A stretch of DNA of 64,000 nucleotides from Streptomyces flaveolus (GCF_000716535.1 NZ_JNWV01000043.1:1-64000); one strand, 5' to 3'; shown: positions 41,521 to 50,482, counted from the first letter of the stretch. Program-made: numbers and translations. Notes: generated by a model not told the origin, from the letters alone.

Positions 41521-42741
41521 ATGACGGCCTGTGCGATCGAACCCCCCTCCACGGACGGGACCGACGGCGTGCCGGGGACGGGATGCGCGATCACGGCGGA
41601 CGGCGCGTACGCCGCCCGGCTCGCGCGGGACGGTGACTCCCTGTTCCCGGAGCGCTGGACCCTGGACGGCCCGGAGCCGTACGCGGTGCCCCTGCCCGGC
41701 AACCAGCCGGAGGAGCCCGGGACCGAGGTGCAGCCGATGGGTGACGGACGGGTGCTGATCCACCGCCTGGTGGCCGGACGGCACGCCTTCTCGCTGCTGT
41801 ACCCGACCGGGCCCGGCACCGGCGAGCTGCCGCTGGGCGCGGTGGAGAGCGCCGAGCCCGGCACCCGGCTCACCCTGCTGCCGCCGGCGCCGGGGGGCGT
41901 GCGGGCGTACGCCCTCGCGGTCGGGCCGCGCTCCAGCGTGGTGTGGCTGGTGGCGGGCGGGGCGTTCGGCCCGGAGCGGTGCGCCGAGGTGCCGGGGCGC
42001 TGCTCGGGCGGCGTCTGGCTGGACGGGTCCGGCCGGATGCTGGCGCTGGACCGGGAACTGGAGGGCCGGACCAAGACGGTCGTGGTGGACCTGGAGCGCG
42101 CCGGCGAGGTCTCGCCACTGCTCCAGATCGCGGACGGCAGCGACGACCGGCTGCTGCTCGCCGATCCCGACAGCGGCCTGCTGCTGATCTCCTCGGACGC
42201 GCCCTCCCCCGGGCGCGAACGCCTGGGCTGGGGCGTGCTCGGCAGCACCCTGCCGGTGCGGTTCCCGGAGTGCCTGCGGGTGCCGGAGTGCGCGGTGACC
42301 CCGTTCGCGGTCCAGCCCGGTCAGGTGCTGATGCCGGAGGACTGCGCGGTGGGCCTGCGGATCGACGGGACCTTCGGCACCTGGGTGGGCCTGTGGCGCC
42401 CGGCCGACCGTGAGGTCCGGCACCTCCCGGCGCCCGGGGGCTGGCTGGCGGGCAGCGGGCTGTTCACGCGCGACGGGGTGCTGCGCCTGCCGTACGCCAC
42501 GCCGGCGAATCCGTGCGGCGTGGCGGACGTGCCGCCGCCGAGCGGGTGCACGACCGCGGTCACGGGGGTCGCGGCCACCGAGGGGGCGGGGGACGTCCGG
42601 GGCCCGGACCGGGACGGCGGCGCTGCGGGGACCCTGGAGCAGGAGGTTCCGACGGGGGCGGAATCGGGCCCTCCGGTTCCGGCGGTGACCCGGCCCGTGC
42701 CGTTGCAACAGGCGCCCTTGGGACGTCTTGTAACGAACTAG
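41521..42741 (+). CDS. Conserved hypothetical protein
   Basis: A 406-residue protein I cannot assign. It has no signal peptide or membrane segment. Its middle is rich in beta-strand-like repeats with alternating hydrophobics, such as GDGRVLIHRLVAGRHAFSLLYP, GGVWLDGSGRMLALDRELEG and DRLLLADPDSGLLLISSD. This suggests a beta-propeller-like fold. Four cysteines occur in the CLRVPECAVTPF and MPEDCAVGLRIDG region. GGAGGTG lies 8 bases before the ATG at 41521; an upstream in-frame ATG is less likely. Confidence 0.8.
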   Translation: MTACAIEPPSTDGTDGVPGTGCAITADGAYAARLARDGDSLFPERWTLDGPEPYAVPLPGNQPEEPGTEVQPMGDGRVLIHRLVAGRHAFSLLYPTGPGTGELPLGAVESAEPGTRLTLLPPAPGGVRAYALAVGPRSSVVWLVAGGAFGPERCAEVPGRCSGGVWLDGSGRMLALDRELEGRTKTVVVDLERAGEVSPLLQIADGSDDRLLLADPDSGLLLISSDAPSPGRERLGWGVLGSTLPVRFPECLRVPECAVTPFAVQPGQVLMPEDCAVGLRIDGTFGTWVGLWRPADREVRHLPAPGGWLAGSGLFTRDGVLRLPYATPANPCGVADVPPPSGCTTAVTGVAATEGAGDVRGPDRDGGAAGTLEQEVPTGAESGPPVPAVTRPVPLQQAPLGRLVTN

Positions 42742-42837
42742 TGCCGGTTGGCGTGTGCGCCTGGATTCGGCCCGTGGTGCGCCGGTTAAACTCGCCCGGC
42801 TGTACGAAAGATCAGTTTGACGGGGTGAATACGTCCG

Positions 42838-42996
42838 ATGAGCGACACCAGCACCATTGAGCAGCTGTCTGCCGGCTCTTCCGAGAACGCCGGCCACGGT
42901 CGGCACCGGGGCCCGGTCGCGGCCCAGGAGAGCGAGTCGACTCCGCACGGCCGGCATCGCAAGCCGGTCCAGGAGACGGCGGAGGCAGCTGCCTGA
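42838..42996 (+). CDS. Small 52-residue protein with two GRHR motifs
   Basis: A short gene reading MSDTSTIEQL at the start and containing two similar units, HGRHRGPV and HGRHRKPV, separated by a Glu/Ser-rich spacer. It ends in an acidic, Ala-rich tail. The two units and a terminator immediately after the stop support it as real. The upstream ribosome site is weak (GGGGTG at 42821-42826). The Gly-Arg-His-Arg motifs may bind nucleic acid or metal. I do not know a function. Confidence 0.65.
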   Translation: MSDTSTIEQLSAGSSENAGHGRHRGPVAAQESESTPHGRHRKPVQETAEAAA

Positions 42997-43010
42997 CGGC
43001 AGTGAAGAAG

Positions 43011-43040
43011 AGGGGGCGCTCGCTCGGCGGGCGCCCCCTT
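43011..43040. terminator. Hairpin with T tail after the small gene
   Basis: GGGGGCGC (43012-43019) pairs with GCGCCCCC (43031-43038), followed by TTT. It lies 15 bases after the small protein's stop. It may also serve the converging SDR gene ending at 43084. Confidence 0.7.
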
Positions 43041-43083
43041 TGCCTTACCCCGGCTGCCCTCACCCCCGTCCTGCTCCCTCGCC

Positions 43084-44022
43084 TCACCCCCGCCTGAGCC
43101 CCAGCACCTCCGCCGCCGCGAAGGTCTCCCCCGGCGGCCGGTCCGCGTAGCGCGGGGTGAGGAGCGCGTCCAGTTCGTCGTACGTGAAGGTCTCCTGCTC
43201 GCTGTCGAACCGGACCCGCACCCGGGGCCGTTCGACCACGGCCACCATGCCGCCGTGGACGACGAGCAACTGGCCGTTGACCCGGGCGGCGGCCGGCGAG
43301 GCCAGATAGCCGACGAGCGGGGCGACATGCTCGGGAGCGAGCGGGTCCAGGCCCTCCGCCGGCTTCCGCAGGCCCGCGAAGACGTCCTCGGTCATCCGGG
43401 TCCCGGCGCGCGGACAGATCGCGTTGGCCGTGACGCCGTACTTGGCGAGGGTGAGCGCGGTGGAGGTGGTCAGACCGACGATTCCGCCCTTCGCCGCCGC
43501 GTAGTTGGGCTGGCCCGCGGACCCGGCCAGGAACGCCTCCGAGGAGGTGTTCACGATCCGCCCGTACACCGCCGCACCGGCCGCCTTGGACCGCTCCCGC
43601 CAGTGCGCGGCGGCGAAGCGGGTGGTGTTGAAGTGTCCCTTGAGGTGGACGCGGATCACCGCGTCCCAGTCGTCCTCCGTCATGGAGAAGACCATGCGGT
43701 CGCGCAGGATGCCGGCGTTGTTGACCAGGATGTCCAGCCTGCCGAACGCGGATATGGCCGACTCGACCAGTTCGCGGGCCTGGGGGAAGTCGGAGACGTC
43801 CCCGGTGTGCGGTACGGCCGTGCCGCCGGCCGCGCGGATCTCCTCGGCGACCTCCTCCGCGGGACCCGCGGACGCCGCGCCGGAGCCGTCCCGCCCCGGT
43901 TGCCCGTAGTCGTTGACGACGACGGCCGCACCGAGCCGGGCGAGTTCCAGGGCCTCGGCCCGGCCGAGCCCGCGCCCGGCGCCGGTGACGATCGCGCAGA
44001 GCACCTCCAGTGGCAGTGACAT
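43084..44022 (-). CDS. SDR-family 3-hydroxyacyl-CoA dehydrogenase-like protein (Hsd4A-like)
   Basis: A 312-residue short-chain dehydrogenase. It has TGAGRGLGRAEALELARLG (NAD binding), VNNAGILRD, and the catalytic Ser/Tyr/Lys in NTSSEAFLAGSAGQPNYAAAK. The VVNDYGQ after the second strand and the C-terminal 50-residue extension resemble the dehydrogenase part of 17-beta-HSD type 4 proteins and mycobacterial Hsd4A, which oxidise 3-hydroxyacyl-CoA (including sterol side chains). The MaoC-type hydratase gene upstream supports beta-oxidation. It ends the ADH and MaoC operon, under a KstR-type operator. Confidence 0.85.
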   Translation of the reverse strand: MSLPLEVLCAIVTGAGRGLGRAEALELARLGAAVVVNDYGQPGRDGSGAASAGPAEEVAEEIRAAGGTAVPHTGDVSDFPQARELVESAISAFGRLDILVNNAGILRDRMVFSMTEDDWDAVIRVHLKGHFNTTRFAAAHWRERSKAAGAAVYGRIVNTSSEAFLAGSAGQPNYAAAKGGIVGLTTSTALTLAKYGVTANAICPRAGTRMTEDVFAGLRKPAEGLDPLAPEHVAPLVGYLASPAAARVNGQLLVVHGGMVAVVERPRVRVRFDSEQETFTYDELDALLTPRYADRPPGETFAAAEVLGLRRG

Positions 44023-44033
44023 GCGCCGCTTCC

Positions 44034-45110
44034 TCAGATCTCGATGCAGGTGCGCAGGGCGGTCCCGGTGCGCATCTGGTCCAGCGCCTCGTTGATCCCC
44101 GCGAGCGGCACCCGGTGGGTGATCAGACCCGCCAGGTCGACGCGGCCGGCCCGCCACAGGGCGATCGTGCGCTCGTAGGAACGCAGCACGTCCCCACCGC
44201 CGTACATGGACGGCAGGATGCGCTTCTCGTCGAAGAACAGCTCGAACATGTTGAGCTGGAGGAAGTCGTCCATGGCGCCGGCTCCGACCACGACGAGGGT
44301 GCCGCCGCGCCGGGTGTTGTCGTAGGCGGTGCGGGCGGTGGCGGACCTGCCGACGACCTCGAAGACGTAGTCGAAGCCCTCGCCGCCGGTGACCTGCTGC
44401 TTGGCGTCGGCCAGCCCCTCGGGTGCCACGGCCTTCGTGGCACCGAACGCGAGGGCGGACTCGCGCCGGGAGGCCACCGGGTCGACGGCGACGATCTCGG
44501 CGGCGCCCTTCAGCCGCGCGCCCTGTACGGCGGAGATGCCGACGCCTCCGCAGCCGATGACGGCGACCGACGAACCGGGTGCCACGTCGGCGGTGTTGAG
44601 GGCGGCGCCGAGACCGGTCGTGACCCCGCAGCCGATGAGGGCGGCGATGTCGAAGGGCACGTCGTCCGGGATCGGCACGGCGCAGCCGGCGTCGACCACG
44701 ACTTCCTCGGCGAAGGTGCCGGTGCCCGCGAAGCCGAACAGGTCGCCGCCGGAGCGCCGGAAGTTGGGGGTGCCCGCGTTCATGAACCCGGCCAGGCAGA
44801 GCTGGGTCTGCCCGCGTCTGCAGGCCGGGCAGGCGCCGCAGGCCGGCAGCCAGCACAGGACGACCCGGTCCCCCGGCTTGAGGTGCCGTACGCCGTCGCC
44901 GACCTCGAGGATCTCGCCGGCGCCCTCGTGGCCGGGTACGAAGGGGGCGGGCTGGGGCAGCACCCCGCTCATCGCGGACAGGTCCGAGTGGCACAGGCCG
45001 GTGGCGCGCACCCGGACCCGGACCTTGCCGGGGCCGAAGCCCACCGCCTCGACGTCGTCGAGGACCTCCAGCTTTTCCTGGCCGATCTCGTGCAGTACGG
45101 CTGCGCGCAT
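44034..45110 (-). CDS. Zinc-dependent alcohol dehydrogenase (MDR family)
   Basis: A 358-residue medium-chain dehydrogenase. The catalytic zinc ligands are in GLCHSDLSAM and PGHEGAGEI, the structural zinc cysteines in CGACPACRRGQTQLC, and the NAD-binding loop is GCGGVGISAVQGARL. The closest resemblance is to the actinobacterial NAD/mycothiol- or aryl-alcohol-type class III-like enzymes; the substrate is unknown. It lies between the MaoC and SDR genes with short gaps, so it probably takes part in the same lipid or sterol oxidation route. Confidence 0.9.
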   Translation of the reverse strand: MRAAVLHEIGQEKLEVLDDVEAVGFGPGKVRVRVRATGLCHSDLSAMSGVLPQPAPFVPGHEGAGEILEVGDGVRHLKPGDRVVLCWLPACGACPACRRGQTQLCLAGFMNAGTPNFRRSGGDLFGFAGTGTFAEEVVVDAGCAVPIPDDVPFDIAALIGCGVTTGLGAALNTADVAPGSSVAVIGCGGVGISAVQGARLKGAAEIVAVDPVASRRESALAFGATKAVAPEGLADAKQQVTGGEGFDYVFEVVGRSATARTAYDNTRRGGTLVVVGAGAMDDFLQLNMFELFFDEKRILPSMYGGGDVLRSYERTIALWRAGRVDLAGLITHRVPLAGINEALDQMRTGTALRTCIEI

Positions 45111-45162
45111 GGTGCGGGCTCCCCTCGCGGTCTGTCACTCGCTGTCTCTCACTCGCGGTCTG

Positions 45163-46020
45163 TCAGGAGTGCTGGACGGTGGTGTCGACGAGGACGGGCG
45201 CGTCGTCCCGTTCGACGGCGCTCACGGCGACCCGCACGGAGGCTTCCGAGGCCCACATCCGGATCCGCAGGGTCTCCCCCGGGTACACGACCCCCGCGAA
45301 CCGCGTGGCGTACGACCGAACCCGGCTCACATCCCCGCCGAGCAGGGTGTCGACGACCGCCTTGAGCGTGACGCCGTAGGTGCACAGGCCGTGCAGGATG
45401 GGCCGTTCGAAGCCGGCGAGCTTGGCGAACTCGGGGTCGGCGTGCAGGGGGTTCCAGTCGCCGGACAGGCGGTAGAGCAGCGCCTGGTCCTCGCGCAGGT
45501 GCCGCTCGACGGTCCGGTCGGGCTCCCCGGCGGGGGGCTCCGGCCGGGTGGACGGTCCCCGGTCGCCGCCCCAGCCGCCCTCTCCCCGTACGAAGATCTG
45601 CGCGTCGTTGGTCCACAACGGGCCCTCGGCGTCGGTGACTTCGGTGCGCATGACGAGGACGGCGGCCGTGCCCTTGTCGTACACGGCGGCGATGCGGCCG
45701 GTGGCGGTGGCGGTGCCCTCGGCCGGGATGGGGCGGTGCAGGGTGAGCGTCTGGCCGCCGTGCAGGACGCGGGCGAGGTCGACGTCGACGCCGGGCATGG
45801 ACAGCCCGCTGATCACGCCCGGTGAGCCGGCGCCCGCGACGGTGGCGAAGCTGGGCAGGACGTGCAGCCGGGACTCCAGGGTGTAGCGCAGTTCGTCGGG
45901 GTCGGTCGCGGGGACGCCCGCGCCGATGCCGAGGTGGTAGAGCAGGACGTCCTTGCGCGTCCAGGAGATCTCTCCCGACCGGGGCTCGGCGGCGAGTGCC
46001 TTGGCGGCGTCGATGGGCAT
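45163..46020 (-). CDS. MaoC-like enoyl-CoA hydratase 2 (Hsd4B-like)
   Basis: A 285-residue double hot-dog protein that hydrates trans-2-enoyl-CoA to (R)-3-hydroxyacyl-CoA. The second half has the catalytic signature YRLSGDWNPLHADPEFAKLAG followed by ILHGLCTYG; the first half is the substrate-binding hot dog. In length and order it matches Hsd4B of mycobacterial sterol side-chain oxidation. AGGAG lies 6 bases before the ATG at 46020. A KstR-type operator lies 79 bases upstream of the start. Confidence 0.9.
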   Translation of the reverse strand: MPIDAAKALAAEPRSGEISWTRKDVLLYHLGIGAGVPATDPDELRYTLESRLHVLPSFATVAGAGSPGVISGLSMPGVDVDLARVLHGGQTLTLHRPIPAEGTATATGRIAAVYDKGTAAVLVMRTEVTDAEGPLWTNDAQIFVRGEGGWGGDRGPSTRPEPPAGEPDRTVERHLREDQALLYRLSGDWNPLHADPEFAKLAGFERPILHGLCTYGVTLKAVVDTLLGGDVSRVRSYATRFAGVVYPGETLRIRMWASEASVRVAVSAVERDDAPVLVDTTVQHS

Positions 46021-46098
46021 GGGGCTCCTGACGGGTCTCAAGACCTCGGTGCGGACGTCCGCACCGTCGGCCGCACCGAGGTCGTCCACGTGCGGACC

Positions 46099-46112
46099 TA
46101 GAACGCGTTCCA
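46099..46112. promoter_or_regulatory. KstR-type operator
   Basis: TAGAACGCGTTCCA fits the published KstR consensus TnnAACnnGTTnnA at every fixed base. It lies 79 bases upstream of the maoC-like start. A second exact match lies at 61776-61789 beside a KstR-like regulator gene. Confidence 0.7.
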
Positions 46113-46159
46113 GTCCGGCGCCCCCTGTATAGCCGAGCGCCCCCCACTTGTGAAGGCTC

Positions 46160-46174
46160 CTGACACCGTGTCAG
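46160..46174. promoter_or_regulatory. TGACAC-n-GTGTCA palindrome
   Basis: CTGACAC-c-GTGTCAG is a perfect 7-base inverted repeat with a 1-base centre. This spacing is typical of TetR-family operators. It lies between the divergent maoC-like and kinase genes; its regulator is unknown. Confidence 0.55.
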
Positions 46175-46328
46175 CTCCGCTGGCGGGCCGTGACATTTGT
46201 ACCGCCCGGGTTGGTACACGCCTCTCTGTCGGGGCCGGGCCCGGTTCCGTACCGTTCGATTCGTACGCTGTGCTGCCCCGCCGCGACCGGGCGGGCTCAT
46301 ACGAACGCTTCGAACGGGGGACACGGGG

Positions 46329-47618
46329 ATGACAGGGTGGCGGAGACTGCGCTGCCGGACGGCGGCCTGGCAGTCGCAACGGCTGGAGTGGCGGGCGCGG
46401 GCGCGGCGCGTCAAGGCAGCGCGGCGGGCGGCTCGGGGGACGGAGCGGCTGGACGGCGCGCACCCCGCCGCCGTCGGCCATCCGGGCCCGCCGCCCACCG
46501 GCTTCGCCCTGCTGCCCTGGCTGCTGATGGGCATGGGCTCCTTCTCCAACCTGCTCCAGGGCCGGACCCCCGACCCGTGGATCGGCGGCCTGGGCCTGCT
46601 GGCCTTCAACTCGCTCTACATCTACGTCACCTTCCGCGCCTTCGACCGGACGAGACGGGAGTCGACGTCCACCCGGGTGGCGCTGGGCCTGATGGGTTTG
46701 CTGACCACGGGCCTGGCCCTCGGTTACGGCGGGAGCTGGCTGATGTTCTTCCCGCTGCTCGGCCTGGCCACCGGCGCCGTCCTGCGCGGGCCGTGGCTGG
46801 GCCGCGCAGGCGTCCTGCTGGCGGTGTACGCCGGTGTCGCCTCCGCCGCCCAGGACGGCTGGGAGGACGCGACCAGCATCGGCTACGGCACCTTCATCTC
46901 CACCATGGTGACCGCCGCGATCCTCAGCCTCTCCGAGGCGGTACGGGAACTGCGGGCCGCCCGCGAGGAGCTGGCCCGGCGGGCGGTGGAGCAGGAGCGG
47001 CTGCGCTTCTCCCGCGACCTGCACGATCTGCTCGGGCACACGCTGTCGGTGGTCGTGGTGAAGTCCGAGGCGGCCCGCCGGCTGGCCCCGCGTGATCTGG
47101 ACGCGGCACTCGCACAGATCTCGGACATCGAGTCGGTGGGCCGGCAGGCGCTCACCGAGATCCGGGAGGCGGTGACCGGCTACCGCGAGGGCAGCCTGGC
47201 CACCGAGCTGACCCGGGCCCGGTCCGCGCTGTCCGCGGCGAGCGTGGAGCCGGTGGTCCGGCAGTCCGGGGCGCCGCTCGACCCGCAGACCGAGGCGCTG
47301 CTCGGCTGGGTGGTGCGCGAGGCGGTCACCAACGTCGTCCGGCACAGCCGTGCCGACCGCTGCGAGATCACCGTCGAGGGAGCCGCCGAACGGGTCCGGC
47401 TGACGGTCACGGACAACGGCACGGGCGCCGGGACGCCCGCCGCCGGCGGGAGCGCCGGCGGTACGGGGCTGAGGGGGCTGACCGAACGCCTCGCGGCGGC
47501 GGGCGGTTCCCTCACGGCCGGCCCGGCGCCGCGCGGCGGATTCACGGTCACCGCCGACCTTCCGGTGGGCGGTGACGAACCGGTGCCGTCGGCGGCTACG
47601 GCGCCCAGGGCGCTGTGA
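46329..47618 (+). CDS. Sensor histidine kinase, NarL/DesK type
   Basis: A 429-residue membrane kinase. It has an Arg-rich N-terminal cytoplasmic stretch and about five transmembrane segments between residues 55 and 205. A HisKA_3 dimerisation helix carries the phospho-acceptor histidine in FSRDLHDLLGHTLSVVVVKSE, followed by a HATPase domain (VVREAVTNVVRHS, TVTDNGTGAG, GLRGLTERLAAAGG). The expected partner is a LuxR-type response regulator, normally encoded next door. Here the only candidate starts at 50483, separated by two minus-strand genes. Its 3' end overlaps the arabinofuranosidase gene by 23 bases, tail to tail. Confidence 0.92.
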   Translation: MTGWRRLRCRTAAWQSQRLEWRARARRVKAARRAARGTERLDGAHPAAVGHPGPPPTGFALLPWLLMGMGSFSNLLQGRTPDPWIGGLGLLAFNSLYIYVTFRAFDRTRRESTSTRVALGLMGLLTTGLALGYGGSWLMFFPLLGLATGAVLRGPWLGRAGVLLAVYAGVASAAQDGWEDATSIGYGTFISTMVTAAILSLSEAVRELRAAREELARRAVEQERLRFSRDLHDLLGHTLSVVVVKSEAARRLAPRDLDAALAQISDIESVGRQALTEIREAVTGYREGSLATELTRARSALSAASVEPVVRQSGAPLDPQTEALLGWVVREAVTNVVRHSRADRCEITVEGAAERVRLTVTDNGTGAGTPAAGGSAGGTGLRGLTERLAAAGGSLTAGPAPRGGFTVTADLPVGGDEPVPSAATAPRAL

Positions 47619-49176
47619 CCGCCCAGCTCACGTCCGCCGTCCACGACGTGGCGCTGTCGAAGGCGTTGGTTCCGCCGTTGCTCGCTATGTAGAGGCCGTG
47701 GTCGTAGTGGCGCAGGTAGCGCGTCGGGTAGTTGTACGAGGCGAACGAGGTGCCGGTGCCGCTCCTGCCGGTCTGCGGGCAGAAGGTGGCGTCGGCCCGG
47801 AACTGGGCGGTGCCGTCCATGGGCTGCCGGTAGACCCGGTAGTTGGAGTGGCGCAGGAAGTCACCGGGATAGTTCCGTGACTCGAAGGAGACGCAGGAGC
47901 TGTCGGCCAGTCCACGGCGGACGATCCAGGTGGCGTCGTTCTTGTCGAGGGAGGGACTGCTCGACGTCACCGGGGAGATGACGGCCGCGTCGTTCTGGTG
48001 GCGGACGTAGTCGCCGGTGCAGCAGGAGGTCGTGGCGCGCAGGGAGATCTCCGAGCCGGGGTTCAGCGTGCCGGTGCTGCCGGTCGGGCCGCCGTAACCG
48101 ACGGAGACGATGTTGGCCTGGACGGCGTTGTCGGCGGCGTCGGTCGGGATGCCGGCGGTCATCACGCCCTCGAAGAAGGACCCGATCGAGCCGTTGCTGT
48201 TGTCACCGCCCGTACCGAGGACGATCGCGCCCTCCTGGTGCATCGGGGAGTATCCGCCCGCGGTGGGCTCACCCCCGGAATAGGTGGTCGTCAGCCCGCC
48301 CGATTGGGCATTTCCGTATTTCAGCGCGAAATGGTCCTGGCCGTTGTTCTTCAGCAGCGCGGTCACGAACGGCAGCGGGCCGGTCCCGGTGTTGGAGGTG
48401 TTCCTGCTGTAGCCGGCGTCGGACTGGAACAGCCCGTTCTCCAGATCGGCCTGCACCCAGGGGCCCTGCCCGTAGCAGGGCGAGAACCAGCACTCGGTGC
48501 CGAAGTTGATGGCGTCCATGTGCCCGTTGCCGGTGTCCATGTTGTTGGTCTCGGCGTTGCCGTAGTCGAAGCAGCAGCGGTTGTTGACGTGCGTGCCCGA
48601 GGTCACCATGTACATCCCCTCGGCCTGCCCGTTCACGGCCACGCCCGAGGTGGAGTTGTCCCGGTAGCCCATGCCCGCGGAGATCTCCAGGCCGTAGACC
48701 TGGTGGCCGCCGGCGGTCACCGGCAGGGCGTCCGCGGGCGCCCCCACATCGGCGGCCCCGGCCCCGCCCGCGCCCTCGATCGTGAGGTCGTTGTGGCGCG
48801 GGGACTGGTCGTAGATCTCGGTGATGACGCATGTCGTGCCGGAGCAGAAGGAGTCCTGGGCGGCGGCGTTGGCGTACCCGCCGGCGGACAGCAGACCGAT
48901 GTTCGTCTTCGCCGCGTCCTTGGCGCGCTGCACCTGGTACAGCGGCCCGTTGTACGACGCGTACAGCGCCCGGGCCAGGCTGTGCGCGGCGACACAGGGG
49001 GTGCCGGCGGCGGCGTAGAGGTCACAGGGCAGCGAACTCGCGGCGGCGGCCGGGGGCGCGCCGGCGCCGAGGAACAGCGCGGCGAGGGTGGCGCAGACGG
49101 CGAGGAGGGAGAGGAGGGCGCGGGGACCTCGCGGGGCTCGCGGGGCCCCGGGGGCGTGGGGGGATCTCGACAGCAC
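47596..49176 (-). CDS. Secreted alpha-L-arabinofuranosidase B (GH54 with CBM42)
   Basis: A 526-residue secreted enzyme removing L-arabinose side chains from arabinoxylan or arabinan. A signal peptide (LLSLLAVCATLAALFLGAG, then AAAA) precedes the GH54 catalytic domain (SLPCDLYAAAGTPCVAAHS, NNMDTGNGHMDAINFGTEC, GYGGPTG). The C-terminal CBM42 has repeats of the pattern SFESRNYPGDFLRHSNYRVY and SYNYPTRYLRHYDHGLY. Eight or more cysteines fit an exported fold. I choose the GTG at 49176 because AGGTG lies 5 bases upstream; a longer version from 49227 would add 17 residues before the signal. It sits between a kinase and its probable regulator. Confidence 0.93.
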   Translation of the reverse strand: MLSRSPHAPGAPRAPRGPRALLSLLAVCATLAALFLGAGAPPAAAASSLPCDLYAAAGTPCVAAHSLARALYASYNGPLYQVQRAKDAAKTNIGLLSAGGYANAAAQDSFCSGTTCVITEIYDQSPRHNDLTIEGAGGAGAADVGAPADALPVTAGGHQVYGLEISAGMGYRDNSTSGVAVNGQAEGMYMVTSGTHVNNRCCFDYGNAETNNMDTGNGHMDAINFGTECWFSPCYGQGPWVQADLENGLFQSDAGYSRNTSNTGTGPLPFVTALLKNNGQDHFALKYGNAQSGGLTTTYSGGEPTAGGYSPMHQEGAIVLGTGGDNSNGSIGSFFEGVMTAGIPTDAADNAVQANIVSVGYGGPTGSTGTLNPGSEISLRATTSCCTGDYVRHQNDAAVISPVTSSSPSLDKNDATWIVRRGLADSSCVSFESRNYPGDFLRHSNYRVYRQPMDGTAQFRADATFCPQTGRSGTGTSFASYNYPTRYLRHYDHGLYIASNGGTNAFDSATSWTADVSWAVTAPWAP

Positions 49177-49462
49177 GGTGCACCTCGGGTTCGTCGGGGG
49201 GCGAGGCTTGTCCGAAATCCCGGACATCGTTCGACCGAAATACCGAACTTATTCGCCTGCGGAATTACTGCGGATTCCAGGAAATGCGCGGGCACGGCAC
49301 GGGCGATTGCAGGGGTGATTGTTTGTGTACCGTCAAGACGCGTCAACCCCCGCCGCACCGGACCATGCCGAGTCTTTACGAGCCCCCGGTGTCGAGCCGA
49401 CCCTGACGAGCCGTCCGTGACGAGCCCGCTGTCCCGTCAGAGGCTCCGGTCAGTGGCTCCGG
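49177..49462. other. Gap upstream of the arabinofuranosidase gene
   Basis: This gap of about 285 bases should hold the promoter of the secreted enzyme (reading left). It is less GC-rich than its surroundings around 49225-49330. I see no confident operator. Confidence 0.4.
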
Positions 49463-50080
49463 TCAGAGACTGGCGAGCAGACCGTCGAGCGGGGCTGGTG
49501 CGCGGCCGGGATCGAGGGCCTCGACCAGGACACGGCCGTAGTGGATCTTCCGCCCCTTCTTCGTGCCGAGGAAGCGCCGCAACTGCTGCTCTGCGGTGCG
49601 GCCCCGCTGGGCGGGCTGACGCAGGAAGGTCTGCAGCGCGCGCAGGTCGCCCTCCGCCCGGACCAGTTCCGCCACCCGGGTCACGCCCAGCGCGCGGATC
49701 AACTCGTCCTCCAGATCCGCCGCGCAGACGAAGAACCCGTGCTGTGCCACACCGGCCCGCTCCCAGCCGCGGGCGTAGTACGGGCGCTCCCGCTCGTCGC
49801 ACAGCCCGGTGAGGCGCAACCCCAGTCCGGCCGGCCCGAGGAGGGTGGCGAACCGCCCGACGTTCATCGCCCCGCCCATGGGCAGGACGCAGACGCCTTC
49901 GGCCGCCAGGTCCCGGCCGCGGCCCGCGGCCAGCGCGCCGACGGCCGCCGCGTCGCTCGGCCCTTCGAGCAGCACGACCGCCCGGACGGACAGCCGCACG
50001 GCCTGCTCCCGCGCGGGGCCCCCGGGCCCACCGGCCGCCCACGCGGTGACCGCCTCCCGGAACGCCCCCATGTCAGCCAT
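49463..50080 (-). CDS. Stand-alone TOPRIM-domain protein
   Basis: A 205-residue protein with a TOPRIM nucleotidyl-transferase/hydrolase fold like the nuclease part of OLD-family proteins. The glutamate strand reads VVLLEGPSDAAAVGAL and the acidic loop GLCDERERPYY. No ATPase domain is present. The late KKGRKIHYGRVLVEAL is basic and could bind nucleic acid. I cannot state its substrate. Confidence 0.8.
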   Translation of the reverse strand: MADMGAFREAVTAWAAGGPGGPAREQAVRLSVRAVVLLEGPSDAAAVGALAAGRGRDLAAEGVCVLPMGGAMNVGRFATLLGPAGLGLRLTGLCDERERPYYARGWERAGVAQHGFFVCAADLEDELIRALGVTRVAELVRAEGDLRALQTFLRQPAQRGRTAEQQLRRFLGTKKGRKIHYGRVLVEALDPGRAPAPLDGLLASL

Positions 50081-50482
50081 GAGCCGAGTCTCCGCCCATT
50101 CCTGCGGCCACGGTAGGGAATTTCCGCGAGCACGCGCCGATCATCGCGGCCAAGGGTCGACCGACACGCCGCCCGACGGCGGTACGGCCTCCGACCCTCG
50201 ACCGCACCGTAAGCCTCCGACCCCGACCGGCGGGCCACCTCCGACCCCAACCGCGCCGCACCACTCCGCCCCAGTCCGGCGAGCTACCTCCAACCACCGC
50301 ACCGCCGCACCGCCGCCCACCCTGCCCCAGGGCCGCCCTCCCCTCCCCGTTCCCTCTCCCTCCCCAGATACCTGCGCGAACTGCCCGCCCCCGCCGAGGA
50401 CCCGCTCAGTTCGCTCGCCGGGACGCGGTTCGGTACGACAGGACGCAGGGGCTGCCCGCGCCGCCCGGCGTAACCTGTGGCG
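50081..50482. other. Low-complexity GC-rich gap
   Basis: About 400 bases with no convincing gene. From 50185 to 50350 the plus strand is pyrimidine-rich and made of loosely repeated CCTCCGACCCC-like units. It separates the TOPRIM gene from the response regulator and must contain both promoters. No clear hairpin or operator is seen. Confidence 0.5.

Larger units (their letters stand above)
46021..46328. promoter_or_regulatory. Divergent promoter region of maoC-like gene and histidine kinase
   Basis: This 308-base gap carries the control signals of the two divergent units. It includes the KstR-type operator (46099-46112) and a separate palindrome (46160-46174). The stretch nearer the kinase start (46200-46300) shows no clear promoter boxes. 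Confidence 0.55.
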
